Shown here: piece after piece, positions 26,836-35,292 of the stretch
How positions within the stretch are numbered: the stretch's first letter is position 1
Layout of the letters: every line of letters starts with the position of its first letter
Source: Nannocystis sp. RBIL2
Lineage (GTDB): Bacteria > Myxococcota_A > Polyangia > Nannocystales > Nannocystaceae
NCBI RefSeq assembly: GCF_026626745.1
Contig: NZ_JAPNJW010000002.1
Span: 3,868,151 to 3,932,150 of the forward strand
Direction: 5' to 3'
Length of the DNA stretch: 64,000 bases
Position numbers and translations under genes: made by a program
The notes under the pieces: model-generated
What the model was told of the DNA's origin: nothing
What the model saw: only the letters and a program-made list of their open reading frames with translations
The model's database searches: none

Positions 26836-29079
26836 ATGACCAGCTTACGCGAGCCCGACGACCTGCGCGCCCTGCGGCCCCGGCTGCAGGCGATGGTGCT
26901 CGTGGTCCTGCTCGCGCTGATGGTCCTGCTCGGGCGCCTGTGTCAGCTGCAGGTGCTCGAGGGCGAGCACTACGTGCGCCGGGCCGAGCGCAACTTCATC
27001 GACACCATCGAGGCCCCGGCCCTGCGCGGGCGGATCTTCGACGCCCAGGGCCGGCCGCTGGCCAGCAATCGCCCGGCCTACACTCTTTACGTCACCCCGC
27101 GGCCGCGGGTCGTCGTCGAGACCGACGACCCGGGTGCACGCTCGCAGACCGGCTCGCGCGTGCCGCTGTCCGACGCCCAGATCGACGCGCTCGCCGACCT
27201 GGTCGACTTCGTCGACGCCGCCGACCGCGAGCAGTTCACCGCCGCGATCGTGCGCCGGCGCGACCGCGACGAGGGCATCTATCCGTTCGCGGTGCGCGGC
27301 AACCTGACCTGGCAGGAGTTCGCGCGGATCCAGACCCGCAAGGACGCGCTCGGCGACTGGCTCGAGATCCGCGAGAGCGCGCGCCGCTTCTACCCCGCTG
27401 GCGAGCTCACCGCCTTCGTCACCGGCTACGTCGGCGAGATCACCCCCGAAGGCCTCGCCAACTCCGCCGGCTCGTACCGCCCCGGCGACCGCGTCGGCAA
27501 GACCGGCATGGAGCGGCAGTGGGAGAACTACCTGCGCGGCCGCCCCGGCAAGCGCTCGCGCGTCGTCGACGTCCACCACCACCCGGTCAAGGATCCGCCG
27601 CGCGACGCCCTCGCCGCCCTGCCGCCCGACGAGGACCCGATCCCCGGCCAGGACGTCTACCTCACCCTCGACCTCGACCTGCAGCGCGTCGCCGCCGAGG
27701 CGTTCGCCGACAAGCCCGCCGGGGCGCTCGTCGCCATCGAGCCCGACACCGGCCGGATCGTCGCCATGCTCAGCGTCCCGGCGATCGACCCCAACCGCTG
27801 GCAGCAGCCGATCGGCCGCGACCAGTACAAGGCGTGGTCCGAGAGCCTGCTCAAGCCCTTCATCGACCGCACCGTCCAGGAGCACTACTTCCCCGGCTCG
27901 ACCTACAAGGTCGTGTCGGCCCTGGCCGCGCTCGACGACCCGACCTTCGACCCCGAGAAGACGATCACCTGCGACGGCTACGTCAATTACGGCGGCCGCC
28001 GCTTCAAGTGCACGCACAAGCACGGCCCGGTCAACCTCGAGCAGGCGATCGTGCAGTCGTGCAACGTCTACTTCTACACGCTGGCGATCGACACGGTCCT
28101 CAGCCTCGAGCGCATGGAGCTGTTCGCGCGCCGGCTCGGCCTCGGCGAGCGCACCGGCATCGGCATCAACAGCGAGGCCAAGGGGCGCATCCCGACCGAG
28201 GCCTTCGAGGCGCGCGAGGGCACCTACCAGCGCGGCGTCCGCCTCAACAGCGCCATCGGCCAGGGCAACGTGACCGCCACGGTCCTGCAGGTCGCCGTCC
28301 TCTACGCCGCGATCGCCAACGGCGGCCGCGTCATGACCCCGTACATCGTCGACCGCATCGAGACCCCCGACCGCCGGCTCGTGCTGCAGAACAAGCCGCA
28401 GGTGCGCCGCGACCTCGAGCCGGTCCTGCCCGCCGACCGCGACCGGATCCACGCCGGACTCACCGGCGTCGTCAACAACGAGCTCGGCACCGCCTACAGC
28501 GAGCGGCTCGGCAGCGTCGTCGTCGCCGGCAAGACCGGCACCGCCCAGGTCGGCGCCCTCGACAAGAAGAACAAGAACCCCAAGCCCGGCCCGATCCCCG
28601 GCTTCGACTTCACCCAGGACCACGCCTGGTTCGCCGCCTACGCCCCCGCCGACGCGCCCAAGATCGTCGTCGTCGCCTTCGTCGAGCACGGCGGCGTCGG
28701 TGCCGACGCGGCCGCGCCGATCGTCATGAAGGTCATCGAGAACTACCTCGGCAGCCGCTCCGAGACCCCGCAGCCGCGCCGCCCCGGCGGCGTCCCCCCG
28801 CCGCTGCCCGGCCGGCGTGACAAGCAAGAGGTCCTCGGCGACAGCGGCCCCGCGCCCGACCGCACCGTCGCCCTCACCGGCGCCCGCCTGCCCGGCGACC
28901 GCCCGCTCGGCCCCCCGCCGCCCAAGTCCGAAGAGACAGGTCCTTCCGGACATGTCGCCAAGACCAGCCCGGCGCCGAGCCCCGGCCGCTCCGGCAGCAA
29001 GAAGAAGGCCGACAAGCCGGCGAGCAAGAAGAAGCACGCGTCCAAGAAGAAGCCCGCCGCGAAGGAGGTCCTGCCGTGA
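26836..29079 (+). CDS. mrdA: Penicillin-binding protein 2 (elongasome transpeptidase)
   Basis: A 747-aa class B PBP. One N-terminal transmembrane helix (MVLVVLLALMVLLGRLCQLQVL) is followed by the PBP dimerisation domain (AERNFIDTIEAPALRGRIFDAQGRPLASNRPAY). The transpeptidase domain has the active-site PGSTYK (near residue 355), the SxN motif QSCNVYFY (near 408) and GKTGTAQ (near 566). It cross-links peptidoglycan in lateral wall growth. The C-terminal tail of about 120 residues is unusual: Pro-rich, then Lys-rich (repeats of KKK with Ala, Ser and His). A palindrome array sits in frame at 28934-28971. Stop overlaps the rodA GTG by 4 nt. Confidence 0.95.
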   Translation: MTSLREPDDLRALRPRLQAMVLVVLLALMVLLGRLCQLQVLEGEHYVRRAERNFIDTIEAPALRGRIFDAQGRPLASNRPAYTLYVTPRPRVVVETDDPGARSQTGSRVPLSDAQIDALADLVDFVDAADREQFTAAIVRRRDRDEGIYPFAVRGNLTWQEFARIQTRKDALGDWLEIRESARRFYPAGELTAFVTGYVGEITPEGLANSAGSYRPGDRVGKTGMERQWENYLRGRPGKRSRVVDVHHHPVKDPPRDALAALPPDEDPIPGQDVYLTLDLDLQRVAAEAFADKPAGALVAIEPDTGRIVAMLSVPAIDPNRWQQPIGRDQYKAWSESLLKPFIDRTVQEHYFPGSTYKVVSALAALDDPTFDPEKTITCDGYVNYGGRRFKCTHKHGPVNLEQAIVQSCNVYFYTLAIDTVLSLERMELFARRLGLGERTGIGINSEAKGRIPTEAFEAREGTYQRGVRLNSAIGQGNVTATVLQVAVLYAAIANGGRVMTPYIVDRIETPDRRLVLQNKPQVRRDLEPVLPADRDRIHAGLTGVVNNELGTAYSERLGSVVVAGKTGTAQVGALDKKNKNPKPGPIPGFDFTQDHAWFAAYAPADAPKIVVVAFVEHGGVGADAAAPIVMKVIENYLGSRSETPQPRRPGGVPPPLPGRRDKQEVLGDSGPAPDRTVALTGARLPGDRPLGPPPPKSEETGPSGHVAKTSPAPSPGRSGSKKKADKPASKKKHASKKKPAAKEVLP
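28934..28971. repeat. Palindrome units in the PBP2 tail
   Basis: AGACAGGTCC, ttcc, GGACATGTCG, ccaa, GACCAGCCCG. In frame; encodes EETGPSGHVAKTSP in the low-complexity tail. Confidence 0.65.
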
Positions 29080-30194
29080 CGTCGATCGGTCGCCCGCGCT
29101 CGCTGTTCCGGCGGATCGTGCAGAACATCGACTGGGTGATCGTCACCCTCGTCGCCGGCATCGTCGCGCTCGCGCTGATCAACCTCAACAGCGCCGGCAC
29201 CGGCGACTGGAGCGGCAAGATCCAGGTCCAGATGCGCTGGCTCGGCCTCGGCACGATCGCCGCCGTGATCGTCGCCTCGCTCGACTACCGCGTCCTGCAC
29301 CGTATGGCCTACGCCGCCTATCTCGGCGGCCTCGGCCTGCTCGGGCTCGTGCCGCTGATCGGCGTCATGCGCAACGACGCCCGCCGCTGGCTCGAGCTCG
29401 GCGACTACCAGTTCCAGCCGTCGGAGCTGATGAAGATCCTGCTGATCGCCGCGCTCGCGCGCTACCTCAGCGACCGGCCGAGCAAGGCGCCGCGCAAGGT
29501 CCGACACCTCATCGTCCCGTTCATCATGTTCCTCGTGCCGGTCGCGCTGATCGTCAACCAGCCCGACCTCAGCACCGGCATCATCTGCAGCCTGGTCGCG
29601 CTGACGATCCTCGCCCTCACCGAGCTCAGCCTCAAGAGCATCCTCGCCCTGATGACCACGGGCGTCACCCTGTTCATGCTCGGCTGGGCCTTCTTCATGC
29701 ACAAGTACCAGCGCTCGCGCATCGACGTGTGGCTCAACCCCGAGGCCTACGCCGACAACGAGGGCTACCAGACCATCCAGGCCATGATCGGCGTCGGCAA
29801 CGGCGGCTTCTTCGGCCGCGGCGTCCGCCAGGGCACCCAGAACACCCTCGACTTCCTGCCCTACGGCGACACCGACTTCCCGTTCGCCGTCTACGCGGAG
29901 GAGTGGGGCTTCCTCGGCGCCGCCATGGTCCTGATCATGTTCGCAGCCCTGGTCCTGTGGGGCCTCGGCCTCGCCTCCCAGGCCCGCGACCGCTTCGGCG
30001 CCCTGCTGTGCGTCGGCGTGTCGTCGCTGTTCTTCTTCCACGTCTGCATCAACGTGGGCATGGTCCTCCAGCTCCTGCCCGTCACCGGCATCACGATCCC
30101 CTTCTTCAGCGTCGGCGGCTCCAACGCCCTGGCGATGATGCTCGGCATCGGCATCCTGCTCAGCGTCAGCCGCTCGCGCCATCAACGAGGCTGA
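29076..30194 (+). CDS. rodA: RodA glycosyltransferase (SEDS family)
   Basis: A 372-aa polytopic inner-membrane protein of the SEDS family. Motifs include GVMRNDARRWLELGDYQFQPSELMKI and VNQPDLSTGII with the catalytic-type Asp, then the late loop GDTDFPFAVYAEEWGFLGA and PVTGITIPFFSVGGSNALAMMLGIG. It polymerises glycan strands with PBP2. The GTG start overlaps the mrdA stop as GTGA, which indicates translational coupling. Last gene of the operon; no clear terminator follows. Confidence 0.96.
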   Translation: MTSIGRPRSLFRRIVQNIDWVIVTLVAGIVALALINLNSAGTGDWSGKIQVQMRWLGLGTIAAVIVASLDYRVLHRMAYAAYLGGLGLLGLVPLIGVMRNDARRWLELGDYQFQPSELMKILLIAALARYLSDRPSKAPRKVRHLIVPFIMFLVPVALIVNQPDLSTGIICSLVALTILALTELSLKSILALMTTGVTLFMLGWAFFMHKYQRSRIDVWLNPEAYADNEGYQTIQAMIGVGNGGFFGRGVRQGTQNTLDFLPYGDTDFPFAVYAEEWGFLGAAMVLIMFAALVLWGLGLASQARDRFGALLCVGVSSLFFFHVCINVGMVLQLLPVTGITIPFFSVGGSNALAMMLGIGILLSVSRSRHQRG

Positions 30195-30622
30195 CGCAGC
30201 ACCAGCAGCGGCGCTCGGCGTCCCCCGAGCGCCTCGCATCGCTCACCGCGAGCGACCCGCGCTAGTCCGCTTCGCTCGCCGCGAGCGCCTTTTCGTAGCG
30301 GCCGCGGAACGAACACGACCCCGCGAACCAACCTCGGCGAAGCAGAGCACGCTGCCGCCTCGTTCGACTCCTCGCAACCGGGCCAGACAGCGCGCGTCAA
30401 CGACGTCCAAGCCGCCGAGGTCGCCGAGGTCGCCGATCAATCCCCCTCGAGTCATCCAACGCCAGGCCGCATCCGTCACGCGCTCGCCTCACATGTCCGA
30501 TCGGACACCTCACCGCGCCACGGCCCGCCTGCCCGGTCGCACGCGCCACGGCCCGCACCTGTCTCTCGGGACACCCAACCTCGAAATTGGCGCCCGCTCC
30601 CCGCAGCAGGTAAACCCTGCCC
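30195..30622. other. 428-bp intergenic region with two palindrome pairs
   Basis: No gene. The first part repeats the word gcgcctcgc/gcgctcgc in both orientations (about 30228-30295). Palindrome pairs lie at 30489-30512 (TCACATGTCC, gatc, GGACACCTCA) and 30555-30578 (GCACCTGTCT, ctcg, GGACACCCAA). Confidence 0.55.
30489..30578. repeat. Two palindrome pairs upstream of a lipoprotein gene
   Basis: The pairs at 30489-30512 and 30555-30578 each show two 10-bp units with a 4-nt spacer. Both can fold as CATGTCC/GGACA-type hairpins. Confidence 0.65.
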
Positions 30623-31444
30623 ATGCCGCCCCGCCTCGCCTGCGTCCTCCTGCTCGCCAGCGCCTGCACCGCCCCGAACGGCCCGCCGGCGCCGGGTCCC
30701 GAGGCCGCGCGCGAGGAGGCGCCCGCGCCCGCGGCGGAGCGCCTGAAGCCGGCGACGCTCGGGGCCGCCTTCGAGCAGCCGGGCGATCCGCGCCAGCAGA
30801 TCGATCACCTCACGGTCTGGGGTTGGTCGCGCGACGGCCGCTACTTCGCCTTCGAGACCTTCGACGCCGGTCCGGGCGCTGCCACCTGCGAGGGCGCGGC
30901 GCGGCTGTTCGTCGTCGACGCCGACAGCGACATCCTCGTGCCCGACGGCTACGTCGAGGTGCGCCCCAAGAGCCCCGACGCCCAGCCGTGCGACCCGCCG
31001 GACCTGCGGGCCGCTCTGGCGCCCAAGCGCACGGCCCTGCTGCAGGCGCGCGGCATCGAGGTCGGCCACCTGCTCGCGCCGGCCGAGCCGCAGGGGGCCG
31101 CCGCGTCGCGCCCGGGCACCAAGTCGTACGCGTTCGTCCTGCCCTCCGGTCAAACCGCGACCGCCACCCTCGAGGTCCTCGGCGGCGACCGCGAGCGCGC
31201 CCACGAGGGCAAGGGCGCCGGCTTCAAGCTCGACCTCGTCCGCGACGGTCAGGCCCCCCTGCAGCTCGAGCCGGGCGTGCGTCGCCGGCCCTACCTCTGG
31301 AATTACGACCTCGACCGCGGCCTCGTGTTCACCAGCCCCGACGGCTCGCACATGGCCGTGATGACCGCGACCACCGAGCTGAGCTTCGAAGGCGACCGCA
31401 CCTCGTGGATGACGAACGCCTTCCGCCTGCCGGCCGGCTGGTGA
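30623..31444 (+). CDS. Predicted lipoprotein resembling DUF2259 secreted proteins
   Basis: A 273-aa lipoprotein with signal peptide MPPRLACVLLLASAC, an Ala/Pro/Glu linker and a beta-rich domain. The segment LTVWGWSRDGRYFAFETFDAG followed by a Cys and LFVVDADSDILV resembles the DUF2259 family of predicted secreted proteins. A late NYDLDRGLVFTSPDGSHMAVMTATTELSFEGDRTSWM stretch looks like a propeller blade. No catalytic residues recognised. Family assignment is from resemblance only. Confidence 0.6.
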   Translation: MPPRLACVLLLASACTAPNGPPAPGPEAAREEAPAPAAERLKPATLGAAFEQPGDPRQQIDHLTVWGWSRDGRYFAFETFDAGPGAATCEGAARLFVVDADSDILVPDGYVEVRPKSPDAQPCDPPDLRAALAPKRTALLQARGIEVGHLLAPAEPQGAAASRPGTKSYAFVLPSGQTATATLEVLGGDRERAHEGKGAGFKLDLVRDGQAPLQLEPGVRRRPYLWNYDLDRGLVFTSPDGSHMAVMTATTELSFEGDRTSWMTNAFRLPAGW

Positions 31445-31627
31445 GCCCGCGGCCCCGACAGATTCAGTAGGCGGCTCGGCCGTACGAATCATGCCAGTCG
31501 GGCCACCTCGCCGCACGAGGTCGGTCGCCCGACCTTCGGCCAATCATGCCAGTCGGCGCTGCCGCAGCCGTTCGCCCGTCTCGACGACTGCGGCGCGGGT
31601 GCTATCGATCGATCGGAGGCCCGGTCG

Positions 31628-33526
31628 ATGCATCGCCTCGTCCCGATCACCGCAATCACAGTCGCGCTGCTGTCGTGCAGCTACAGCTATCACTCCGGCA
31701 GCGCGCCGCAGCCGAGTCACGGGCGGCCGACCGCGGGCAAGCCGGCGCGGCCGAGCAAGGGCAAGCCGGCGCGCCCGGCGAGCGCCGCCAAGCAGCCGAC
31801 GGCCTCGACCTCGCCCGCCACGCGGCCGCCGACCCGCTCGCCGCGGCCGCCGACCCGACCGGCCGAGCCGACGACCGCCCCTGACCGCGTCTTCTACGGC
31901 GGCCCGGTGATCACCATGCGCGTCGACGGTGCCGGCAATCCGATCGTCGCCGAGGCGCTGGCGATCCGCGACGGAGAGATCGTCGCAGTCGGCGCGCAGG
32001 CCGACATTATTAAACTCGCCGACGGCGGTACCGAGAAGATCGACCTCGCCGGCAAGGCCTTGCTGCCCGGCTTCATCGACGGTCACGGCCACCTGGGCGT
32101 GGTCGCCCAGCGCAGCGAGCAGGTCCAACTGGCCCCGCCGCCGCTCGGCACGGTCCGCTCGATCGCCGACATGCGCCGGGCTCTGCGCGCCGACATCAAG
32201 CGGCGCAAGCTCGCCGGCGGCCAATGGGTGGTCGGCTGGAACTACGACGATTCGCGGCTCCGCGAGGCGCGGCAGCCCACCCGCGACGACCTCGACGAGG
32301 TCTCGATGATGCACCCGATCGCCGTCTATCACAGCTCCGGCGCGGTCGCGGTCGTCAACACCCCGGCGCTGCGCCTGCTCGGCATCGACGCCGACACCCC
32401 CGACCCTGCGGGCGGCCAGATCGGTCGTCAGCCGCGGTCGCGCGAGCCGAGCGGCGTGCTCGCCGACAGCGCAGTCTTCCTCCTCGAGCGCGCGCTGCCA
32501 CGACCGAGCGACGACGAGTTGGCGACGCGGCTGGTCCAGGCCGAGCGGCAGTACGCGCGCCGCGGCTTCACCACCGTGCAGGACGGGGCGGTCGACGCCG
32601 ACCAGCTCGAGGCCTTGCGCCGGCTCGCGCGCGCCAACAAGCACGAGGTCGACGTCGTCGCCTATCCGGTGGTCGCCAGCATGGCCGACGCCGAGCGCCT
32701 CGTCGGCCAGCGCTTCGGCGCCTGGGAGCGCGGCCTCAAGCTCGGCGGCATCGAGCTCGTGCTCGACGGCGGCCTGCAGTCGCGCTCGGCCTGGCTCGAC
32801 GTACCGTACACCACCCCGCCGGCGGGCAAGCCTCGCGGCTGGCGAGGCGTCGCGCGCATGGCCGCCACCGAGGTCGAGCAGATCCTCGAGCTCGCGGTCG
32901 ACCAGGGTTGGCAGGTGCTCGCCCACGCCGACGGCGACGCCGCGGCCGACCAGTACCTCGACGCGTGGGAGCGGGTCATCGAGCGCCGCCGCGTCGACGA
33001 TCGCCGGCCGGTGTTGCTGCGCGCTCAGACCGTGCGCGAGGACCAGCTCGACCGCATGCGCGAGCTCAAGATGGTGCCGTCGTTCGCCAGCGCCCACCTG
33101 TACTACTGGGGCGACTGGTACCGCGACACCGCCCTCGGTCCGGCCCGCGCCGCGCGGCTCGACCCGGCCCAGTCGGCGCTCGCGCGCGGCCTGCTGTTCA
33201 CCCTGCAGACCGACGCCCCCGCGATCCCTGCCGACCCCATGCTGCTTTTGGCCAGCGCGGTGAACCGCACCACCCGCAGCGACAAGGTCCTCGGTCAGGC
33301 CCAGCGGATCCCCGTGTTCGACGGCCTCCGCGGCCTCACCAGCAGCGGCGCGCACCAAGTGTTCGACGGCGAGCGCAAGGGCGAGCTCGCCGTCGGCCGC
33401 GTCGCCGACCTCGTGATCCTCGACCGCAACCCCCTGTCCGTTCGGACAGGTGACCTCGCGGCCTTGCGCCCGCTCACCACCTACCGCAGGGGCGCGCCGG
33501 TCTACCAGGCCCGGCCGCCGCGCTGA
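31628..33526 (+). CDS. YtcJ-like amidohydrolase lipoprotein
   Basis: A 632-aa lipoprotein: signal ending ALLSC, a stalk of about 65 residues rich in Pro, Lys, Arg and Thr, then an amidohydrolase of the YtcJ/amidohydro_3 group. It has VFYGGPVITM (composite beta domain), the metal motif LPGFIDGHGHLG (HxH), WVVGWNYDDSRL, LVLDGGLQSRSAWLDVPY and QVLAHADGDAAADQYLDA (metal/catalytic His region), ending in VGRVADLVILDRNPLSV. The family cleaves exocyclic amide bonds or deacylates. Substrate unknown. A palindrome pair at 33430-33453 is in frame near the C-terminus. Convergent with the VOC gene 3 bp on. Confidence 0.85.
   Translation: MHRLVPITAITVALLSCSYSYHSGSAPQPSHGRPTAGKPARPSKGKPARPASAAKQPTASTSPATRPPTRSPRPPTRPAEPTTAPDRVFYGGPVITMRVDGAGNPIVAEALAIRDGEIVAVGAQADIIKLADGGTEKIDLAGKALLPGFIDGHGHLGVVAQRSEQVQLAPPPLGTVRSIADMRRALRADIKRRKLAGGQWVVGWNYDDSRLREARQPTRDDLDEVSMMHPIAVYHSSGAVAVVNTPALRLLGIDADTPDPAGGQIGRQPRSREPSGVLADSAVFLLERALPRPSDDELATRLVQAERQYARRGFTTVQDGAVDADQLEALRRLARANKHEVDVVAYPVVASMADAERLVGQRFGAWERGLKLGGIELVLDGGLQSRSAWLDVPYTTPPAGKPRGWRGVARMAATEVEQILELAVDQGWQVLAHADGDAAADQYLDAWERVIERRRVDDRRPVLLRAQTVREDQLDRMRELKMVPSFASAHLYYWGDWYRDTALGPARAARLDPAQSALARGLLFTLQTDAPAIPADPMLLLASAVNRTTRSDKVLGQAQRIPVFDGLRGLTSSGAHQVFDGERKGELAVGRVADLVILDRNPLSVRTGDLAALRPLTTYRRGAPVYQARPPR
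33430..33453. repeat. Palindrome pair near an amidohydrolase C-terminus
   Basis: CCCCCTGTCC, gttc, GGACAGGTGA: an 18-nt near-perfect inverted repeat with a 4-nt loop. In frame (NPLSVRTGDL). Confidence 0.7.
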
Positions 33527-33529
33527 GGC

Positions 33530-33919
33530 TCATGCAGCCGGCGCGTCGGCCCACTCGACCAGCTCGATCACCACGCCGTTGGGATCGGTGACCATGAACA
33601 GCCGCTCGCCCCACGGCTCCTCGCGCAGCGGCAGCGTGATCGGCACCCCCTCGGCCCGCAGTCGCCGCTCCTCGCCCTCGAGGTCCTTGACCACGAAGGC
33701 GACGATCACCCCCGCCGCCCGCTGCTCGCGGAGCTCCGGCGGCAGCACCTCGATGCCGCGGCGCAGCAGCACCACATGCATCCCGGCGTCCTCGCGCTGC
33801 AGCGACGCGAACCCGTCCGCCGCCATCGCCTCACGAAACCCCAGATGTTTAATAAAAAAGGCGCTCGACGCCGCGACATCGTCGACGGTCAGCGACACTG
33901 CACTACCAGTGATCTGCAC
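33530..33919 (-). CDS. VOC-superfamily (glyoxalase/bleomycin-resistance-like) protein
   Basis: A 129-aa single VOC domain. It begins MQITGSAVSLTVDDVAASSAFFIKHLGFRE, then a second half with VAFVVKDLEGEERRLRAEGV and MVTDPNGVVIELVEWAD. The late Glu in IELVEW is the usual metal ligand. The GTG at 33919 is chosen because AGGAG lies 6 nt before it; GTG at 33943 lacks such a site. It has its own strong promoter with a palindromic operator at 33967-33989, unlike any neighbour, so its expression is probably controlled by a dedicated repressor. The enzyme activity (isomerase, dioxygenase or binding) cannot be told. Confidence 0.8.
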   Translation of the reverse strand: MQITGSAVSLTVDDVAASSAFFIKHLGFREAMAADGFASLQREDAGMHVVLLRRGIEVLPPELREQRAAGVIVAFVVKDLEGEERRLRAEGVPITLPLREEPWGERLFMVTDPNGVVIELVEWADAPAA

Positions 33920-33966
33920 GGACAACTCCTCGAAGGGGAACACGACGGCCCTCGCCGTCTTTTTGA

Positions 33967-34003
33967 TACGCCGTATACTATACGGTGTACAAAATTATTT
34001 CAA
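33967..34003 (-). promoter_or_regulatory. Strong promoter overlapped by a palindromic operator
   Basis: Read on the minus strand: TTGAAA (34003-33998), a 17-nt spacer, TAGTAT (33980-33975). A 23-bp inverted repeat at 33967-33989 (TACGCCGTATA around a central C, one mismatched pair) covers the -10 box. That is the layout of a TetR- or MarR-type repressor site. The region is much more AT-rich than the rest of the window. Confidence 0.7.
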
Positions 34004-34211
34004 GACGAAACCGCCTCTTCTCGGACAAGATCGACTTCGAGCGAATCCGAGCGCCCGGCAATTCGCGCGGACGTGGCCGTCCGGATCGATCTCCGGCTTC
34101 GCCAACCCGGCGCCGTGAAGGCGCGCGAAGCTGACCCGAAGGACAGAGAGGGCTGGTCCCGACGACCCGCCTCTCTACCTTTCGCGCGAGACGCCCCGAC
34201 GGGCGGTGCGC

Positions 34212-34874
34212 TCAGCTCACCTCTTTTTGGCGCAGCTGCGGCGAGGTCACGGACACGGTCACCTCGTAGTCGGCGGAGATCTGCAGCTCGTAGCGGCTCG
34301 GACTCCACCCGCGGCCCACGTTGACCCAGAACACCAGGGTCGCCGCGCCGCCCTGGCGCACGAGCTTGGGGGGCGCGAGCTCGTCGCCTTCGTACAGCGC
34401 GCTGATCCGCGGATAGTCGCGCTGATCCAGCAACTTCACGTCTCGCGACAGCAGCGCGACCGCGAGCCACGCCAGGTCCTCCGGGCTCGCCGAAGGATCG
34501 GGTCCCACGGCCTCGAGGCTGCGATAAGCGTGGGACAGCTCCACGAGCGGCTCCCCGGTCACCACGCTCGCGTCGGCCCGCACGACCCAGTACTGCAAGC
34601 CGCCGTGGCGGACCTCCCGGTCCTCGCCCGCGAACACCGTCCAGCCGGGCGCAGATACGCGGAGCTGCTCGAGATAGAACTTGGCGCCGGGCAGCCTCGC
34701 TCGCAGGTGCCGCTTCAGCACCCGCACGGCGCGCTTGGACTCGGCGTCTCGCGGCGGGTCGACGCTCATCGTGTAACACCCGGCCGTGCTCGCGGCGGCG
34801 CTCAGCCACGCGCCCAGCGCGAGCACCGTCAGACACCAGTGTCTACGTGCGGAGCTCGATCCGGGCGCGGCCAT
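34212..34874 (-). CDS. Predicted lipoprotein of unknown function
   Basis: A 220-aa protein with N-terminal RRHWCLTVLALGAWLSAAASTAGC, a lipoprotein signal, then a mixed alpha/beta domain (RAVRVLKRHLRARLPGAKFYLEQL, TLVFWVNVGRGWSPSRYELQI). No family recognised. Start MAAPGSS at 34874 is preferred; an in-frame ATG at 34892 lies inside a palindrome unit and gives a six-residue longer form. It follows crcB on the same strand. Confidence 0.6.
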   Translation of the reverse strand: MAAPGSSSARRHWCLTVLALGAWLSAAASTAGCYTMSVDPPRDAESKRAVRVLKRHLRARLPGAKFYLEQLRVSAPGWTVFAGEDREVRHGGLQYWVVRADASVVTGEPLVELSHAYRSLEAVGPDPSASPEDLAWLAVALLSRDVKLLDQRDYPRISALYEGDELAPPKLVRQGGAATLVFWVNVGRGWSPSRYELQISADYEVTVSVTSPQLRQKEVS

Positions 34875-34910
34875 GCCTGTCCTCATGGACATGTCCCTCA
34901 GAACATCCCG
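34873..34910. repeat. Palindrome array filling the gap before crcB's end
   Basis: Units ATGCCTGTCC, GGACATGTCC and GAACATCCCG with spacers tcat and ctca. This is almost the whole interval between the crcB stop and the next start. Confidence 0.8.
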
Positions 34911-34911
34911 C

Positions 34912-35292
34912 TCAAGCCGCCGCCAGCAGCCGGCCGAGGCGCGAGCCGAGCGCCACCATCAGCGCCCCGCCGCCGACGTGCAGCCCGAGCTGCCAGGCCA
35001 GCGGCGCCCAGCGGGCCTCGCCGGCCAGCTCGACCGTCAGCAGCGCGAACGCGCTGTACGTCGTGAAGCCGCCGAGCAGCCCCGCCACCGCGATCGTGCG
35101 CGGCGGCCCCTGCGGCATCAGCGGCGCCAGCACCCCGATCGCCAGGCAGCCGATCAGGTTGACCACCAGAGTGCCCGCGTGGGGCAGCGTCGCCGCGGCC
35201 CAGCGATCGACCCGCAGCGCCAGCGCGAACCGCAGGCACACCCCGCAGCCGCCGGCCGCGAACAACCCGAGCCAGTGCCACGCGGAGCTCAG
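34912..35292 (-). CDS. crcB: Fluoride exporter CrcB/Fluc, probable CTG start
   Basis: A 126-aa small inner-membrane protein with four helices: GLFAAGGCGVCLRFALAL, then TLVVNLIGCLAIGVLA with the family's Asn-Gly pattern, LLGGFTTYSAFALLTVE (the conserved GxxTTxSxF segment) and a last helix. Fluc proteins form dual-topology dimers that release fluoride. No ATG, GTG or TTG is in frame near the expected N-terminus. CTG at 35292 gives a normal-length protein and overlaps the stop of the upstream gene as CTGA, so I take it as the start. No fluoride riboswitch is visible. Confidence 0.8.
   Translation of the reverse strand: MSSAWHWLGLFAAGGCGVCLRFALALRVDRWAAATLPHAGTLVVNLIGCLAIGVLAPLMPQGPPRTIAVAGLLGGFTTYSAFALLTVELAGEARWAPLAWQLGLHVGGGALMVALGSRLGRLLAAA

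Noticed and set aside
33430..33453. The CCTG variants read as CTGT-N8-ACAG, the E. coli LexA box.
   Set aside because: The match follows from the palindrome geometry. The sites occur in arrays, inside genes and after stop codons, and most units carry CATG, which does not fit LexA.
34912..35292. A fluoride riboswitch for crcB.
   Set aside because: crcB is the downstream part of a coupled gene pair and no crcB-motif RNA was seen before the upstream gene.
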